From NCBI GenBank assembly GCA_964631175.1, contig CAZVWH010000006.1, positions 1-53,730 on the forward strand: DNA of 53,730 nucleotides, read 5' to 3'. Each line of letters starts with the position of its first letter. Within the stretch, counting starts at the first letter, position 1. This DNA is from CAZVWH01 sp964631175 (GTDB taxonomy: Bacteria; Planctomycetota; Phycisphaerae; Sedimentisphaerales; Anaerobacaceae). Made by a program: the position numbers and the translations under genes. Under the pieces are notes generated by a model. It was not told the DNA's origin and made no database searches. It worked only from the letters and a program-made list of their open reading frames with translations. Positions 15,315-23,026 of this stretch are shown in pieces.

Positions 15315-16136
15315 ATGGGATTAGAGCAGAGAGATTTAAGTATGATGCTGGAAACCGCCATTGTGGCAGGTCGGCTGGCCGGTCAACGAGCAATGGAAGA
15401 AATTAATTTCACTAAAGCCTCAGAAAAGAATGCCACCGAGTTAGTAACCGAGGCCGATACCAGATGTCAAAAGATAATCATCGATCGTATCAAAGAAACT
15501 TATCCCGACCACGGTTTTATTGCTGAGGAAGGTGAGCAGGGCGGAATATTCAAGCAGCCGCCCCGCGGAGCCGAAGCTATTTGGTGGGTTATAGACCCCA
15601 TAGACGGAACCAACAACTTTGCGCACCAAATGCTATTATTTACCATAAGCATAGCTGCCATGCACGAGGGCGAACCGGTAGTGGGAGTAATTTTTGAGCC
15701 TGCTACCGATTCGATGTTTACTGCTGTCAAGGGCCGTGAGGCACAGCTAAATGGCAGGCGAATATTCGCAAGTGAGGATGGGATGGACCAATACTCAAGC
15801 ATCGGCTTGGATAGCCATTTCGAGTGTGATAACGGCCTGCCGGGCTGGGCCTGCGAGATTATTAAGCGGACAAGATTCCGTAATCTGGGTACGACAGCCC
15901 TTCAAATAGCATACGTTGCCAAAGGCGGCCTTATAGCTACAATTGTTAATACTCCAAAGCTATGGGACATCGCAGCGGGGGCTGTAATTGCCGAAGCAGC
16001 CGAAGCTGTGGTCAGCAATTGGCACGGCGAAAGAATCTTTCCTGTTGACCTGGACAGCTATGAGGGCGCCAAGTTTCAGACCGTAGTGGCTAATAAAAAA
16101 GTACACCCGCAAATTTTGGAAATTCTAACCTCTTAA
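15315..16136 (+). CDS. suhB: Inositol monophosphatase family protein (SuhB-like)
   Basis: The 273-aa protein has the metal-site motifs of the Li-sensitive phosphatase family: EE at 71-72, WVIDPIDGTNNF (Asp94, Asp97) and LWDIAAGAVIAEAA with the final catalytic Asp. It hydrolyses inositol 1-phosphate or related sugar phosphates; SuhB homologues also bind RNA polymerase antitermination complexes. There is no obvious ribosome site and the ATG at 15315 gives the family start. It is flanked by a repeat on one side and stands alone. Confidence 0.9.
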   Translation: MGLEQRDLSMMLETAIVAGRLAGQRAMEEINFTKASEKNATELVTEADTRCQKIIIDRIKETYPDHGFIAEEGEQGGIFKQPPRGAEAIWWVIDPIDGTNNFAHQMLLFTISIAAMHEGEPVVGVIFEPATDSMFTAVKGREAQLNGRRIFASEDGMDQYSSIGLDSHFECDNGLPGWACEIIKRTRFRNLGTTALQIAYVAKGGLIATIVNTPKLWDIAAGAVIAEAAEAVVSNWHGERIFPVDLDSYEGAKFQTVVANKKVHPQILEILTS

Positions 16137-16282
16137 CCACCGCATAATACGCAAATGATATAGTCATGCTAAACCACGGAGAATGAATCCATGCCGCAAG
16201 GCATCTTAACGATTTATATACTAAAAAGTTAAACTATTTTTCAGGACTCTGTGTTTGACCTTCAGTTTCATTTGGAAGTTTT

Positions 16283-17767
16283 TTAAGTTTTGTTTTTCTC
16301 CGCAAGGTATTTGTTTATTGCTGCGGCTGCGATTCGGCCCTGACCCATAGCTAAGATTACAGTGGCAGCGCCGAGAACGATGTCTCCGCCGGCATAAATA
16401 CCTTCCATCGATGTCTTGCAGTTTTCATCAACGACAATATTGCCCCACTTATTAAACTCCAGCCCGGGTGTTGTCTGACGTATCAGTGGATTTGCAAGAT
16501 TGCCGATAGCTATGATTACGGTATCGAGATCAATCCTAAATTCCGAACTATTGATGGGTATGGGCCTTCGTCTGCCTGATTCGTCCGGTTCACCAAGACG
16601 GTACTTTAGACATTCTATAGCAGTGACGTGGCTGTTTTCGTCGCCGATGATGCGTTTTGGACTTTGCAATATGTGAAATTCTACACCCTCTTGCTTTGCG
16701 TGATGGACCTCTTCGATTCTGGCAGGCATTTCCTTTTCAGTTCTTCGATAGACTAGATATACCTTTTCAGCACCGAGTCTAACAGCCGTTCTGGCCGAGT
16801 CCATAGCTACGTTGCCGCCACCGATGACAGCCACCTTTTTTGAGACTGCAATAGGAGTGTCGGCACCTTTGCCGAAGTCATAGGCTTTCATAAGATTGGC
16901 GCGCGTGAGATATTCGTTTGCGCTATATACGCCTACAAGTGATTCGCCCTCGATACCCATGAAGCTCGGCAGACCTGCCCCGACGCCGATATAGACCGCA
17001 TCAAACCCGTCTTCCGTCATCAATTGGTCAATGGTTCTGGTTCTGCCCACAATGAAGTTACAGATTATTTTGACGCCCATTTTGGTGAGCGTGTCGATTT
17101 CCTTTTGGACGATGGCTTTAGGGAGCCTAAATTCCGGGATTCCATAGACCATCACGCCACCCGGCTTATGGAAGGCCTCGAATATAGTGACATCATGGCC
17201 TGCTCTTCTGGTGTCAGCAGCCGCTACAATACCGCCGGGGCCCGAGCCTATTACAGCAATTTTCGTTCCAGTCTCAGGGGCAATGGCGGGGACGCTATCA
17301 TTTTCCTGGCCGAAATCGGCAACAAACCTTTCGAGTCGGCCTATGGAAACGGCTTTAGTGGGATCCTTAAATTTTCGACCGACTGTACAGGTTAGCTGGC
17401 ATTGTGCTTCCTGGGGACACACCCGGCCACAAACCGCGGGCAATAATGAGTTCTCTTTAACAACGTCCAAAGCATTTTTATAGTCACCATTAGCAATAGC
17501 AGATACAAAATCCTTTATTCTTATTTGCACAGGACAACCCTTAACACAGGGTGCGTTTTTGCACTGAAGACAGCGCATAGCTTCCAGCCGAGCCTGCGTT
17601 TCGGTATAGCCCAGTGCCACTTCATTGACATTGTGTGCTCGCTCGTTTGGGTCCTGCTCGGGCATCGGCTGAGACGGGATGTCGTATCTGTCGGCTGGCT
17701 TAAGCTGACCTGCCTTGTGTTTTTCCAAGAGTTGTTGTAATAATTTTTGTTTATCCTGTTCAATCAT
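16283..17767 (-). CDS. nfnB: NfnB/GltD-like FAD- and Fe-S-containing NADPH oxidoreductase subunit
   Basis: I start at the ATG at 17767 (MIEQDKQKLLQQLLEKHK), giving 494 aa; a longer frame reads into a repeat. The N-terminal domain has the two [4Fe-4S] clusters (CLQCKNAPCVKGCPV and CGRVCPQEAQC). Two nucleotide-binding folds follow (VIGSGPGGIVAA, VIGGGNVAMDSAR), and the C-terminus is YAGGDIVLGAATVILAMGQGR. Alone it would be called the glutamate synthase small subunit. Because an NfnA-type subunit lies directly upstream, NfnB is more likely: electron-bifurcating NADH-dependent ferredoxin:NADP+ oxidoreductase. Sulfide dehydrogenase SudA is the main alternative. Confidence 0.85.
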   Translation of the reverse strand: MIEQDKQKLLQQLLEKHKAGQLKPADRYDIPSQPMPEQDPNERAHNVNEVALGYTETQARLEAMRCLQCKNAPCVKGCPVQIRIKDFVSAIANGDYKNALDVVKENSLLPAVCGRVCPQEAQCQLTCTVGRKFKDPTKAVSIGRLERFVADFGQENDSVPAIAPETGTKIAVIGSGPGGIVAAADTRRAGHDVTIFEAFHKPGGVMVYGIPEFRLPKAIVQKEIDTLTKMGVKIICNFIVGRTRTIDQLMTEDGFDAVYIGVGAGLPSFMGIEGESLVGVYSANEYLTRANLMKAYDFGKGADTPIAVSKKVAVIGGGNVAMDSARTAVRLGAEKVYLVYRRTEKEMPARIEEVHHAKQEGVEFHILQSPKRIIGDENSHVTAIECLKYRLGEPDESGRRRPIPINSSEFRIDLDTVIIAIGNLANPLIRQTTPGLEFNKWGNIVVDENCKTSMEGIYAGGDIVLGAATVILAMGQGRIAAAAINKYLAEKNKT

Positions 17768-17803
17768 GAATATAATCAAAATGCTTTGTTTAAAAGAATG
17801 TAT

Positions 17804-17913
17804 GTCATTTCGACCGAAGTCCCCAGGGGACGAAGTGGAGAAATCTACTAATAGCGGATTTCTCGGCTCACCTTCGGTTCGCTCTCCACAGGACACCTAT
17901 CGGTGGAAATGAC
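17804..17913. repeat. GTCATTTCGACCGAAG-type palindromic repeat
   Basis: GTCATTTCGACCG (17804-17816) is mirrored by CGGTGGAAATGAC (17901-17913). The interior holds GGAGAAATCT...GGATTTCTCGGCTC. Related elements occur at 34829-34921, 48727-48782 and 50197-50264. It fills the gap between nfnA and nfnB. Confidence 0.8.
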
Positions 17914-17953
17914 AAGATAAACTGTTTTTCACAAAGCATAATCAATAATCATT

Positions 17954-18808
17954 TTATTTATCCAAACCTATTTCACATCGGTGCTTTGCATATTGTACGC
18001 GGGCTTTTTTTTCCTGGTTTTTATAGGCATTTAGTCTCTTGATCATCAGGTCAAAGTTAACTTTATGGCCGTCAAACTCCGGACCATCCACGCAAACAAA
18101 CTTTGGCTTTCCGTCAATCTCGACACGGCAGCCGCCACACATCCCAGTTCCGTCAACCATAATTGTATTGAGTGAGACCTGCGTGGGGATACCAAACTGC
18201 TTTGTTACTTCGCAACAGAATTTCATCATTATAGCAGGACCAATTACAAAAGCCTGGTTTGGCTTAGGACTGCGTCCACAAACTTCCTTTAACGGCTCTG
18301 TGACCAGGGCTTTGCGGCCGTATGAGCCGTCATCCGTTGTAACTATCAGCTCATCACTTATCCGGGCAAACTCATCCTCGAGGATCAGCAGGTCTTTTGT
18401 TCTGGCACCAATAATGCTGATGATTTTGTTGCCAGCTTCTTTCAAAGCCTTGGCAATAGGCAGCAGGGGGGCATTACCGATACCGCCGCCGACACAGACG
18501 ACAGTACCAAAGTTTTCGATATGAGTGGGATTGCCCAACGGCCCGGAGACGTTGGCTATTTCGCTGCCTTGCTGCAAATCAGCTAACTCGGCGGTTGTCT
18601 TGCCGACACGCTGCCAAATCAGACTGATAGTGCCCTTTTGGGGGTCAGCATCGGCAATGGTCAGTGGTATCCGCTCGCTGTATTCATTATTGATACTGAT
18701 AATAACAAACTGACCCGGCTTTCTGGCCTGTGATATGAGGGAAGCTTCAATCTCAGCAGTGAAAACGTCCTCTGAGAGCTGTTTCTTAGCCAAAATTTTA
18801 TGCGGCAT
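17954..18808 (-). CDS. nfnA: NfnA/SudB-like ferredoxin-NADP+ reductase subunit
   Basis: The 284-aa protein has an FAD-binding domain of the ferredoxin reductase type (SERIPLTIADAD), an NAD-binding stretch (VCVGGGIGNAPLLPIAKAL) and a C-terminal [2Fe-2S] region (GTGMCGGCRV and FVCVDGPEFDGHKV). This matches NfnA, the subunit that bifurcates electrons between ferredoxin and NAD, or SudB of sulfide dehydrogenase. Its partner gene nfnB lies 187 bases downstream across a repeat. The preceding gene on the strand is thioredoxin. Confidence 0.88.
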   Translation of the reverse strand: MPHKILAKKQLSEDVFTAEIEASLISQARKPGQFVIISINNEYSERIPLTIADADPQKGTISLIWQRVGKTTAELADLQQGSEIANVSGPLGNPTHIENFGTVVCVGGGIGNAPLLPIAKALKEAGNKIISIIGARTKDLLILEDEFARISDELIVTTDDGSYGRKALVTEPLKEVCGRSPKPNQAFVIGPAIMMKFCCEVTKQFGIPTQVSLNTIMVDGTGMCGGCRVEIDGKPKFVCVDGPEFDGHKVNFDLMIKRLNAYKNQEKKARVQYAKHRCEIGLDK

Positions 18809-18847
18809 TGCTTATCTACAGTCTAACCACAAAGATAGTTGTGTATT

Positions 18848-19174
18848 TTAGAGCAATTCATCTATTGCGGCGATGAGTTCTTTTTTGCTGGTCAGACCGA
18901 CCCATTTCTTTTGAATTTGTCCATTTTTGAATAAAAGGGTGGTTGGTATCGCATTTATGCCGAACTCTATTGCACTGTCACGAGCATTATCAGTATTGAG
19001 CTTGCAGATTTTGGCCTTGCCTGCATATTTATCTGCAATTTCCCCTATAATAGGAGCCATCATTATGCAAGGCCCACACCATATTGCCCAGAAATCGACC
19101 AGCACTGGCACGTCAGAGTTGTGCACAACCTCATCAAAGGTAGCATCCGTTAGCTCAATTGCATTACCAGCCAT
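18848..19174 (-). CDS. trxA: Thioredoxin
   Basis: The 108-aa protein has active-site WCGPC (Cys33, Cys36), the buried Asp in VDFWAIW, and the cis-proline loop INAIPTTLLFKNG. It has no signal peptide, so it is a cytoplasmic disulfide reductant. It lies 39 bases upstream of nfnA on the same strand, in a redox-linked group. No thioredoxin reductase is visible nearby. Confidence 0.95.
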   Translation of the reverse strand: MAGNAIELTDATFDEVVHNSDVPVLVDFWAIWCGPCIMMAPIIGEIADKYAGKAKICKLNTDNARDSAIEFGINAIPTTLLFKNGQIQKKWVGLTSKKELIAAIDELL

Positions 19175-19283
19175 TAGCTCATCTTTACTATTAGTCTACC
19201 TTACATGGTTCAGTAAGGTGAAGTTTAGCCCGCGCAAGAAAACGCAAATCATTATTGCTTATGAGGCGGTGGTTTGTCAAATG

Positions 19284-20225
19284 CTAATTTGTTGCTTGCT
19301 GCTTGTTTTCTACGGTAGATTCTATGTTTTTGCTCACCTGCTTATCAAGCGAAGTTACCGGCTTGTTTTTTGATGATAATTCAGCGATATGAATAGGGGG
19401 TTGTTGTCGCTGCTCGATTCCGGCAGCAGTATCGCTGACGGCCCCGCCAATGGCAATGACGGCTCTTTCGACGGCCTGTTCAGCCGGCTCATCGGTCAAT
19501 GCGCGTAGGTATAGATGTGTCGAAGATCCGCCTTTGGCGGACTCTGCCCAGACTAATTTTTCTCTAATTAGCTCCAAAAGAGCCAAAAACAATCCGATCA
19601 TCACGACTCGGCTGCGTTTGGATTCGAAAATACGTTCAAAAGTCATTGAACCTTCTGTCTGCAAGCGGTGCAAAACTTCTATTTGATACAAATCAATAGG
19701 TGTATCATCCTTAATGTGACGTATGTCTCGACCGGCTCCGGTAGCCCTGCATATAGCGTCAAAGGCTTCGAGCAGGTCCCAGACGCTCACCTGTTCTATA
19801 TCAAGCTGGGGCTCAGCCTCGGGTTTTAATAGTTCAATAACGGCGTCAGGACGCGAAAAACGCTGTCTATGTTCATCAGCAGCGGCATTGAGCAAATTAG
19901 CAGCATCTTTGAATTTTTTGTATTCGAGAAGCTGGCGAATAAGCTCTGCACCTGGATCGGCCAAATCATCATCCGCAAGCTGCTCAGGTGATGCTTTGGG
20001 CAGGAGCATTGCCGATTTTATCTCCATCAGTGTCGCAGCCATTACCAAAAAGTCACCAGCCAAATCAATGTTAAGGCTTTTGAGCATTTCGATATAGCTG
20101 AGGTACTGGTCGGTTATTTTTGCGATGGGGATATCGTATATATCCACCTCTTCTTTGCGGACTAAGTATAAAAGTAAGTCCAAAGGACCTGCAAATATTT
20201 CAAGATTTACGCGATAATCGGCCAA
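19284..20225 (-). CDS. scpA: Segregation and condensation protein A
   Basis: The 313-aa protein begins YRVNLEIFAGPLDLLLYLVRKEEVDIYDIPIAKITDQYLSYIE, the SMC-neck-binding N-terminal domain of ScpA. It continues with LAGDFLVMAATLMEIKSAMLLP. The C-terminal winged helix is represented by SMTFERIFESKRSRVVMIGLFLALLELIREKLV. A non-conserved charged tail of about 70 residues follows. ScpA bridges SMC heads in the condensin complex. The usual partner scpB is not in this window. It is close behind trpS and the DUF2007 gene. Confidence 0.93.
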   Translation of the reverse strand: MADYRVNLEIFAGPLDLLLYLVRKEEVDIYDIPIAKITDQYLSYIEMLKSLNIDLAGDFLVMAATLMEIKSAMLLPKASPEQLADDDLADPGAELIRQLLEYKKFKDAANLLNAAADEHRQRFSRPDAVIELLKPEAEPQLDIEQVSVWDLLEAFDAICRATGAGRDIRHIKDDTPIDLYQIEVLHRLQTEGSMTFERIFESKRSRVVMIGLFLALLELIREKLVWAESAKGGSSTHLYLRALTDEPAEQAVERAVIAIGGAVSDTAAGIEQRQQPPIHIAELSSKNKPVTSLDKQVSKNIESTVENKQQATN

Positions 20226-20242
20226 TTGCCGCTCCTGACCCG

Positions 20243-20518
20243 TTAGAAGTGATTTTGTTCTACGGGTGGCTCAGAATTATTATTGTTTTCTTCTAACGGT
20301 TCTTGTTTTTTGTGAGATTCCAGAATTTGCTTTGCCTGCTCGGCTTGGTTTTGACGCACCTGTAGTTCCGGCCCTTCCACCGCAGGTATCGGATATATAT
20401 TCGAGGCATTCTGGCCAGTTGCAACAGCTTCTATTCCATAATCTGCGAGCAACTGCCGAGCCATCTCGGCTTCAATATAATTTTCATACTGAGCAATTGT
20501 AACAAGTTTATCAGCCAT
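20243..20518 (-). CDS. DUF2007-type small signal-transducing-like protein
   Basis: The 91-aa protein reads LVTIAQYENYIEAEMARQLLADYGIEAVATGQNASNIYPIPAVEGPELQVRQNQAEQAKQILE, the alpha/beta ACT-like pattern of DUF2007 proteins. An acidic, Asn-rich tail follows. Function is unknown for the family. It sits two bases from trpS and 17 from scpA, consistent with one transcript. Confidence 0.7.
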   Translation of the reverse strand: MADKLVTIAQYENYIEAEMARQLLADYGIEAVATGQNASNIYPIPAVEGPELQVRQNQAEQAKQILESHKKQEPLEENNNNSEPPVEQNHF

Positions 20519-20520
20519 GA

Positions 20521-21543
20521 TTAAGCTCCCAACCCCACCGCTTTTCGGGCCTGATCGAGCGTTTCTGCAGCTATAGCTTTCGCTCGCTCAGCTCCTTTGA
20601 CCAGCACTTCTTTGACATAATCAATATTTTTTTCAAGCTCCTCTCGTTTTTGCCGGTAAGGCTTGAAATAATCTATAATCAGCTCAGCCAGGCGTTTTTT
20701 AGCCTCGGCATAGCCGGTGCCACCACTGCGGTACTTATTTTCCCACTCGGCCAACTCATCAGATGAGGCAACAAGCTTCAGAAACGCAAAGACATTGCAT
20801 TTGTTGGAGTCTTTCGACTCTTCAACCGGCGTAGAGTCGGTGACAATTCGCATTACTTTCTTTCTGATGCCGGCTTCCGGCTCGAACATCTCAATGGTAT
20901 TGCTGTAGCTTTTACTCATTTTTCGTCCATCGGTGCCGGGGACAACAGCTACGGACTCGATGATATGTTCAGACGGCACGGTGAAGATTTCGCCGTAACT
21001 ATTGTTGAAACGTATAGCAATGTCGCGAGTGACCTCAATATGCTGTTTCTGGTCGGCGCCTACGGGAACCAGGTCGGATTTGTAAATAAGGATGTCAGCA
21101 GCCTGAAGGACAGGGTAGGCGAACAAACCGTGATTTGGGCTGAAGCCCTGAGCAACTTTTTCTTTGAAGCTGACGCACCGCTGCAAAAGGCCCATAGGCG
21201 TTACGCAGGAGAGCAGCCAGGTCAATTCCGTTACCTGCGGCACGTCGGACTGTCGCCAGAAAACGGTTTTTTTTGTATCGAGGCCTAATGCAATATAATC
21301 CATCGCTACATCAAGCGTGTATTGAGCAATGTCAGCCGGCGAAGGGTTGCTGGTAAGGGCGTGATAATCGGCAATGAAATAAAAGCATTCGTTGTCAGCC
21401 TGGAGCTGCAGGTGCTGGCGGATGGCACCGAAAAAGTTGCCTATATGAAGCCGTCCCGACGGCTGTATGCCTGAAAGAACTCTCAAATTAAACTCCGACA
21501 CAAAAGGCGAAAACTTAAAAGAAAAACGTAAAACTATTTGCAT
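20521..21543 (-). CDS. trpS: Tryptophan--tRNA ligase
   Basis: The class I synthetase motifs are present: SGIQPSGRLHIGN (HIGN) and GRKMSKS, with the adenosine-site region between (FAYPVLQAADILIYKSDLVPVGADQKQHIE). Starting at the ATG at 21543 gives 340 aa. A GTG at 21501 (VSEFNLRVLSGIQPSG) would match the usual short N-terminus of TrpS. Neither start has a clear ribosome site. It is probably the first gene of trpS-DUF2007-scpA. Confidence 0.95.
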   Translation of the reverse strand: MQIVLRFSFKFSPFVSEFNLRVLSGIQPSGRLHIGNFFGAIRQHLQLQADNECFYFIADYHALTSNPSPADIAQYTLDVAMDYIALGLDTKKTVFWRQSDVPQVTELTWLLSCVTPMGLLQRCVSFKEKVAQGFSPNHGLFAYPVLQAADILIYKSDLVPVGADQKQHIEVTRDIAIRFNNSYGEIFTVPSEHIIESVAVVPGTDGRKMSKSYSNTIEMFEPEAGIRKKVMRIVTDSTPVEESKDSNKCNVFAFLKLVASSDELAEWENKYRSGGTGYAEAKKRLAELIIDYFKPYRQKREELEKNIDYVKEVLVKGAERAKAIAAETLDQARKAVGLGA

Positions 21544-21708
21544 GAAAATAACGACGAGAACGGCAAATGTCAAGCACTTTGTACCAATGAAGTCAAATGC
21601 GGATTTGCCATATTACCAGTGATTGTTGTTGACTTTTTTCCGGTTGAGTATTTTTCTGTTGGAGAACGTTAAACAAAATTATGTTAGATAAGCTATTGGA
21701 TCAGTACT

Positions 21709-21909
21709 ATGACATGTAAATGGATAGAGATTTGCCCGCTTAGACGATTGGAAAAAGGCCGTATAATCGATTTACGATGGCGAAAGGATTATTGCGAATC
21801 TGAACAACATTGGAAAGAATGCAAAAGATATCAAATGGAAGAAAAGGCGATACCCCATGGCGATTCTATGATGCCGGATGGTAGTTTCGTAGATTTGGAA
21901 AAGAATTGA
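21709..21909 (+). CDS. Small four-cysteine protein
   Basis: The 66-aa protein reads MTCKWIEICPLRRLEKGRI, with Cys3, Cys9, Cys29 and Cys38. The segment HWKECKRYQMEEKAIPHGDSMMPDGS resembles a small conserved family found in archaea and bacteria, some members of which carry an unsupported uracil-DNA glycosylase label. The Cys spacing would suit a metal or Fe-S site; that is inference. It stands alone, divergent from trpS. Confidence 0.6.
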   Translation: MTCKWIEICPLRRLEKGRIIDLRWRKDYCESEQHWKECKRYQMEEKAIPHGDSMMPDGSFVDLEKN

Positions 21910-22262
21910 TTCGATAAAATAAGATATTCTCCAACAAATCGCTGCGCTGTATGAATTGCTGTCGTCTTGCCGCGTTGTTGTACAGCATCAAATATTTTCA
22001 TCGATGCTTATACCACGTGTTATCAGCGATTACGTTTATTTTCTATGGCTGCCATAGAAATATAGTATCTTGTTATGGCCGCAAGTCCCCGCTTGGCCAC
22101 CGCAGCACAAAGACATTTATCAGCCCAGCCCGTATTCGCGGCAGACTGTTACTGTCCGGATGGGACCATTGAGGCTCATGCTCAGCCAAACTGAGCGAGA
22201 AAGTCTCTGCGAAGTAGGTAACTACATCGCCCCCCCAATCTTTCGGTGCTTTTCTTGCTAAT
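21910..22262. other. Gap with a perfect palindrome, no gene seen
   Basis: Bases 22040-22060 form TTTCTATGGC-T-GCCATAGAAA, a perfect 10-bp inverted repeat. It is not followed by a T-run on either strand, so it is more likely a protein-binding site or RNA hairpin than a terminator. CTCAGCCAAACTGAG (22181-22195) is a second small hairpin. No convincing open frame is present. Confidence 0.4.
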
Positions 22263-22478
22263 TTACGCTCTGCCAAGGGACTTCATATATTTTTTTGATT
22301 TGCGTAGTCCCATTCTGGATGCTTTCTTTTTTACTGCTTCGGTTGGGCGTCCGAGCTTGGCAGCTATTTTAGCGGTAGGATTATTCGCGAAGAGTTTTTT
22401 AAGCAGGTTCACTTCTTTGGTTGACCAAAGTCCTTTCGCTGCCTTTTTCGTTTTTGTGGCCTTTTTCCTCTTTGCCAT
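22263..22478 (-). CDS. Small basic protein with SANT/Myb-like helices
   Basis: I use the ATG at 22478, which has AAAGGAAG just upstream; a longer frame to 22541 lacks this. The 71-aa product starts MAKRKKATKTKKAAKG, a Lys-rich tail. It continues LWSTKEVNLLKKLFANNPTAKIAAKLGRPTEAVKKKASRMGLR, the Trp-initiated helix-turn-helix pattern of SANT/Myb-like DNA-binding segments. It may be a nucleoid-associated or DNA-binding protein; this is inference from composition and pattern. Confidence 0.65.
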   Translation of the reverse strand: MAKRKKATKTKKAAKGLWSTKEVNLLKKLFANNPTAKIAAKLGRPTEAVKKKASRMGLRKSKKYMKSLGRA

Positions 22479-22628
22479 TTTATTCTTCCTTTCATTAAAT
22501 GGTACAGTGATAAAGCTGGTCCTGTAACCTGATAATGTCACTACTCGGTATAATTTATGGATGTATTTTTAGAGTGTCAAGAATTTTTGGGAAATTAAAT
22601 TGAAAAAGATGTTACCTTGCCGATACGA

Positions 22629-22764
22629 CCATCCCCAAGCCTTGTGGTGAGGGCTTCGACTGAGTTCAGCCGAATGTCCTTGTCGAATCCATTGGACCCT
22701 GCTTCGCGGGTGTCCCGCGCTTGAGGCTGCCACACATTTTTCAGTTTCATTGATGGCAGCCTCA
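22629..22764 (+). repeat. Long interspersed repeat, copy A
   Basis: It begins CCATCCCCAAGCCTTGTGG and ends ATGGCAGCCTCA. An inverted copy (B) lies at 30981-31090, beyond carA. Copy A contains about 27 extra bases (CTTCGACTGAGTTCAGCCG core), themselves a smaller repeat. A hairpin CGCGGG-TGT-CCCGCG is central. The remaining 22765-23026 stretch holds ATTCCGGC-like and GACAGAAGACAGG-type repeats and no gene. Confidence 0.75.
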
Positions 22765-23026
22765 ATCCGGCTTTAGACGGATTGGGGATGGCTTTACCCC
22801 TGGCTAAACATGTACTTCACGTAGGCTCTGGAAGCTCAAGAATAACAATTAAGGGCAAATGCCATTGACAACAAAGCACATCTGCTGTACAAGACACCTC
22901 CGAACAGAAGACAGGAGGCAGAAAACAGGAACTTGTCTCCGCGTAGGCGGGGAGCCGAAGACCCGCCTTTGGCGGGCTTATTTGACTTCTGATCCCTTGA
23001 AAATAGTAAGTAAAAGGAGACGAATA

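Noticed and set aside
17768..17896. N-terminal extension of nfnB
   Set aside because: It reads into the GTCATTTCGACCGAAG repeat; the family start corresponds to the ATG at 17767.
22040..22060. Perfect palindrome as an intrinsic terminator
   Set aside because: No T-run follows on either strand.
22859..23026. N-terminal extension of carB1 to 22859
   Set aside because: The extra 56 residues are encoded by repeat DNA. A GTG at 23027 with AAAAGGAGA upstream matches the CarB N-terminus.
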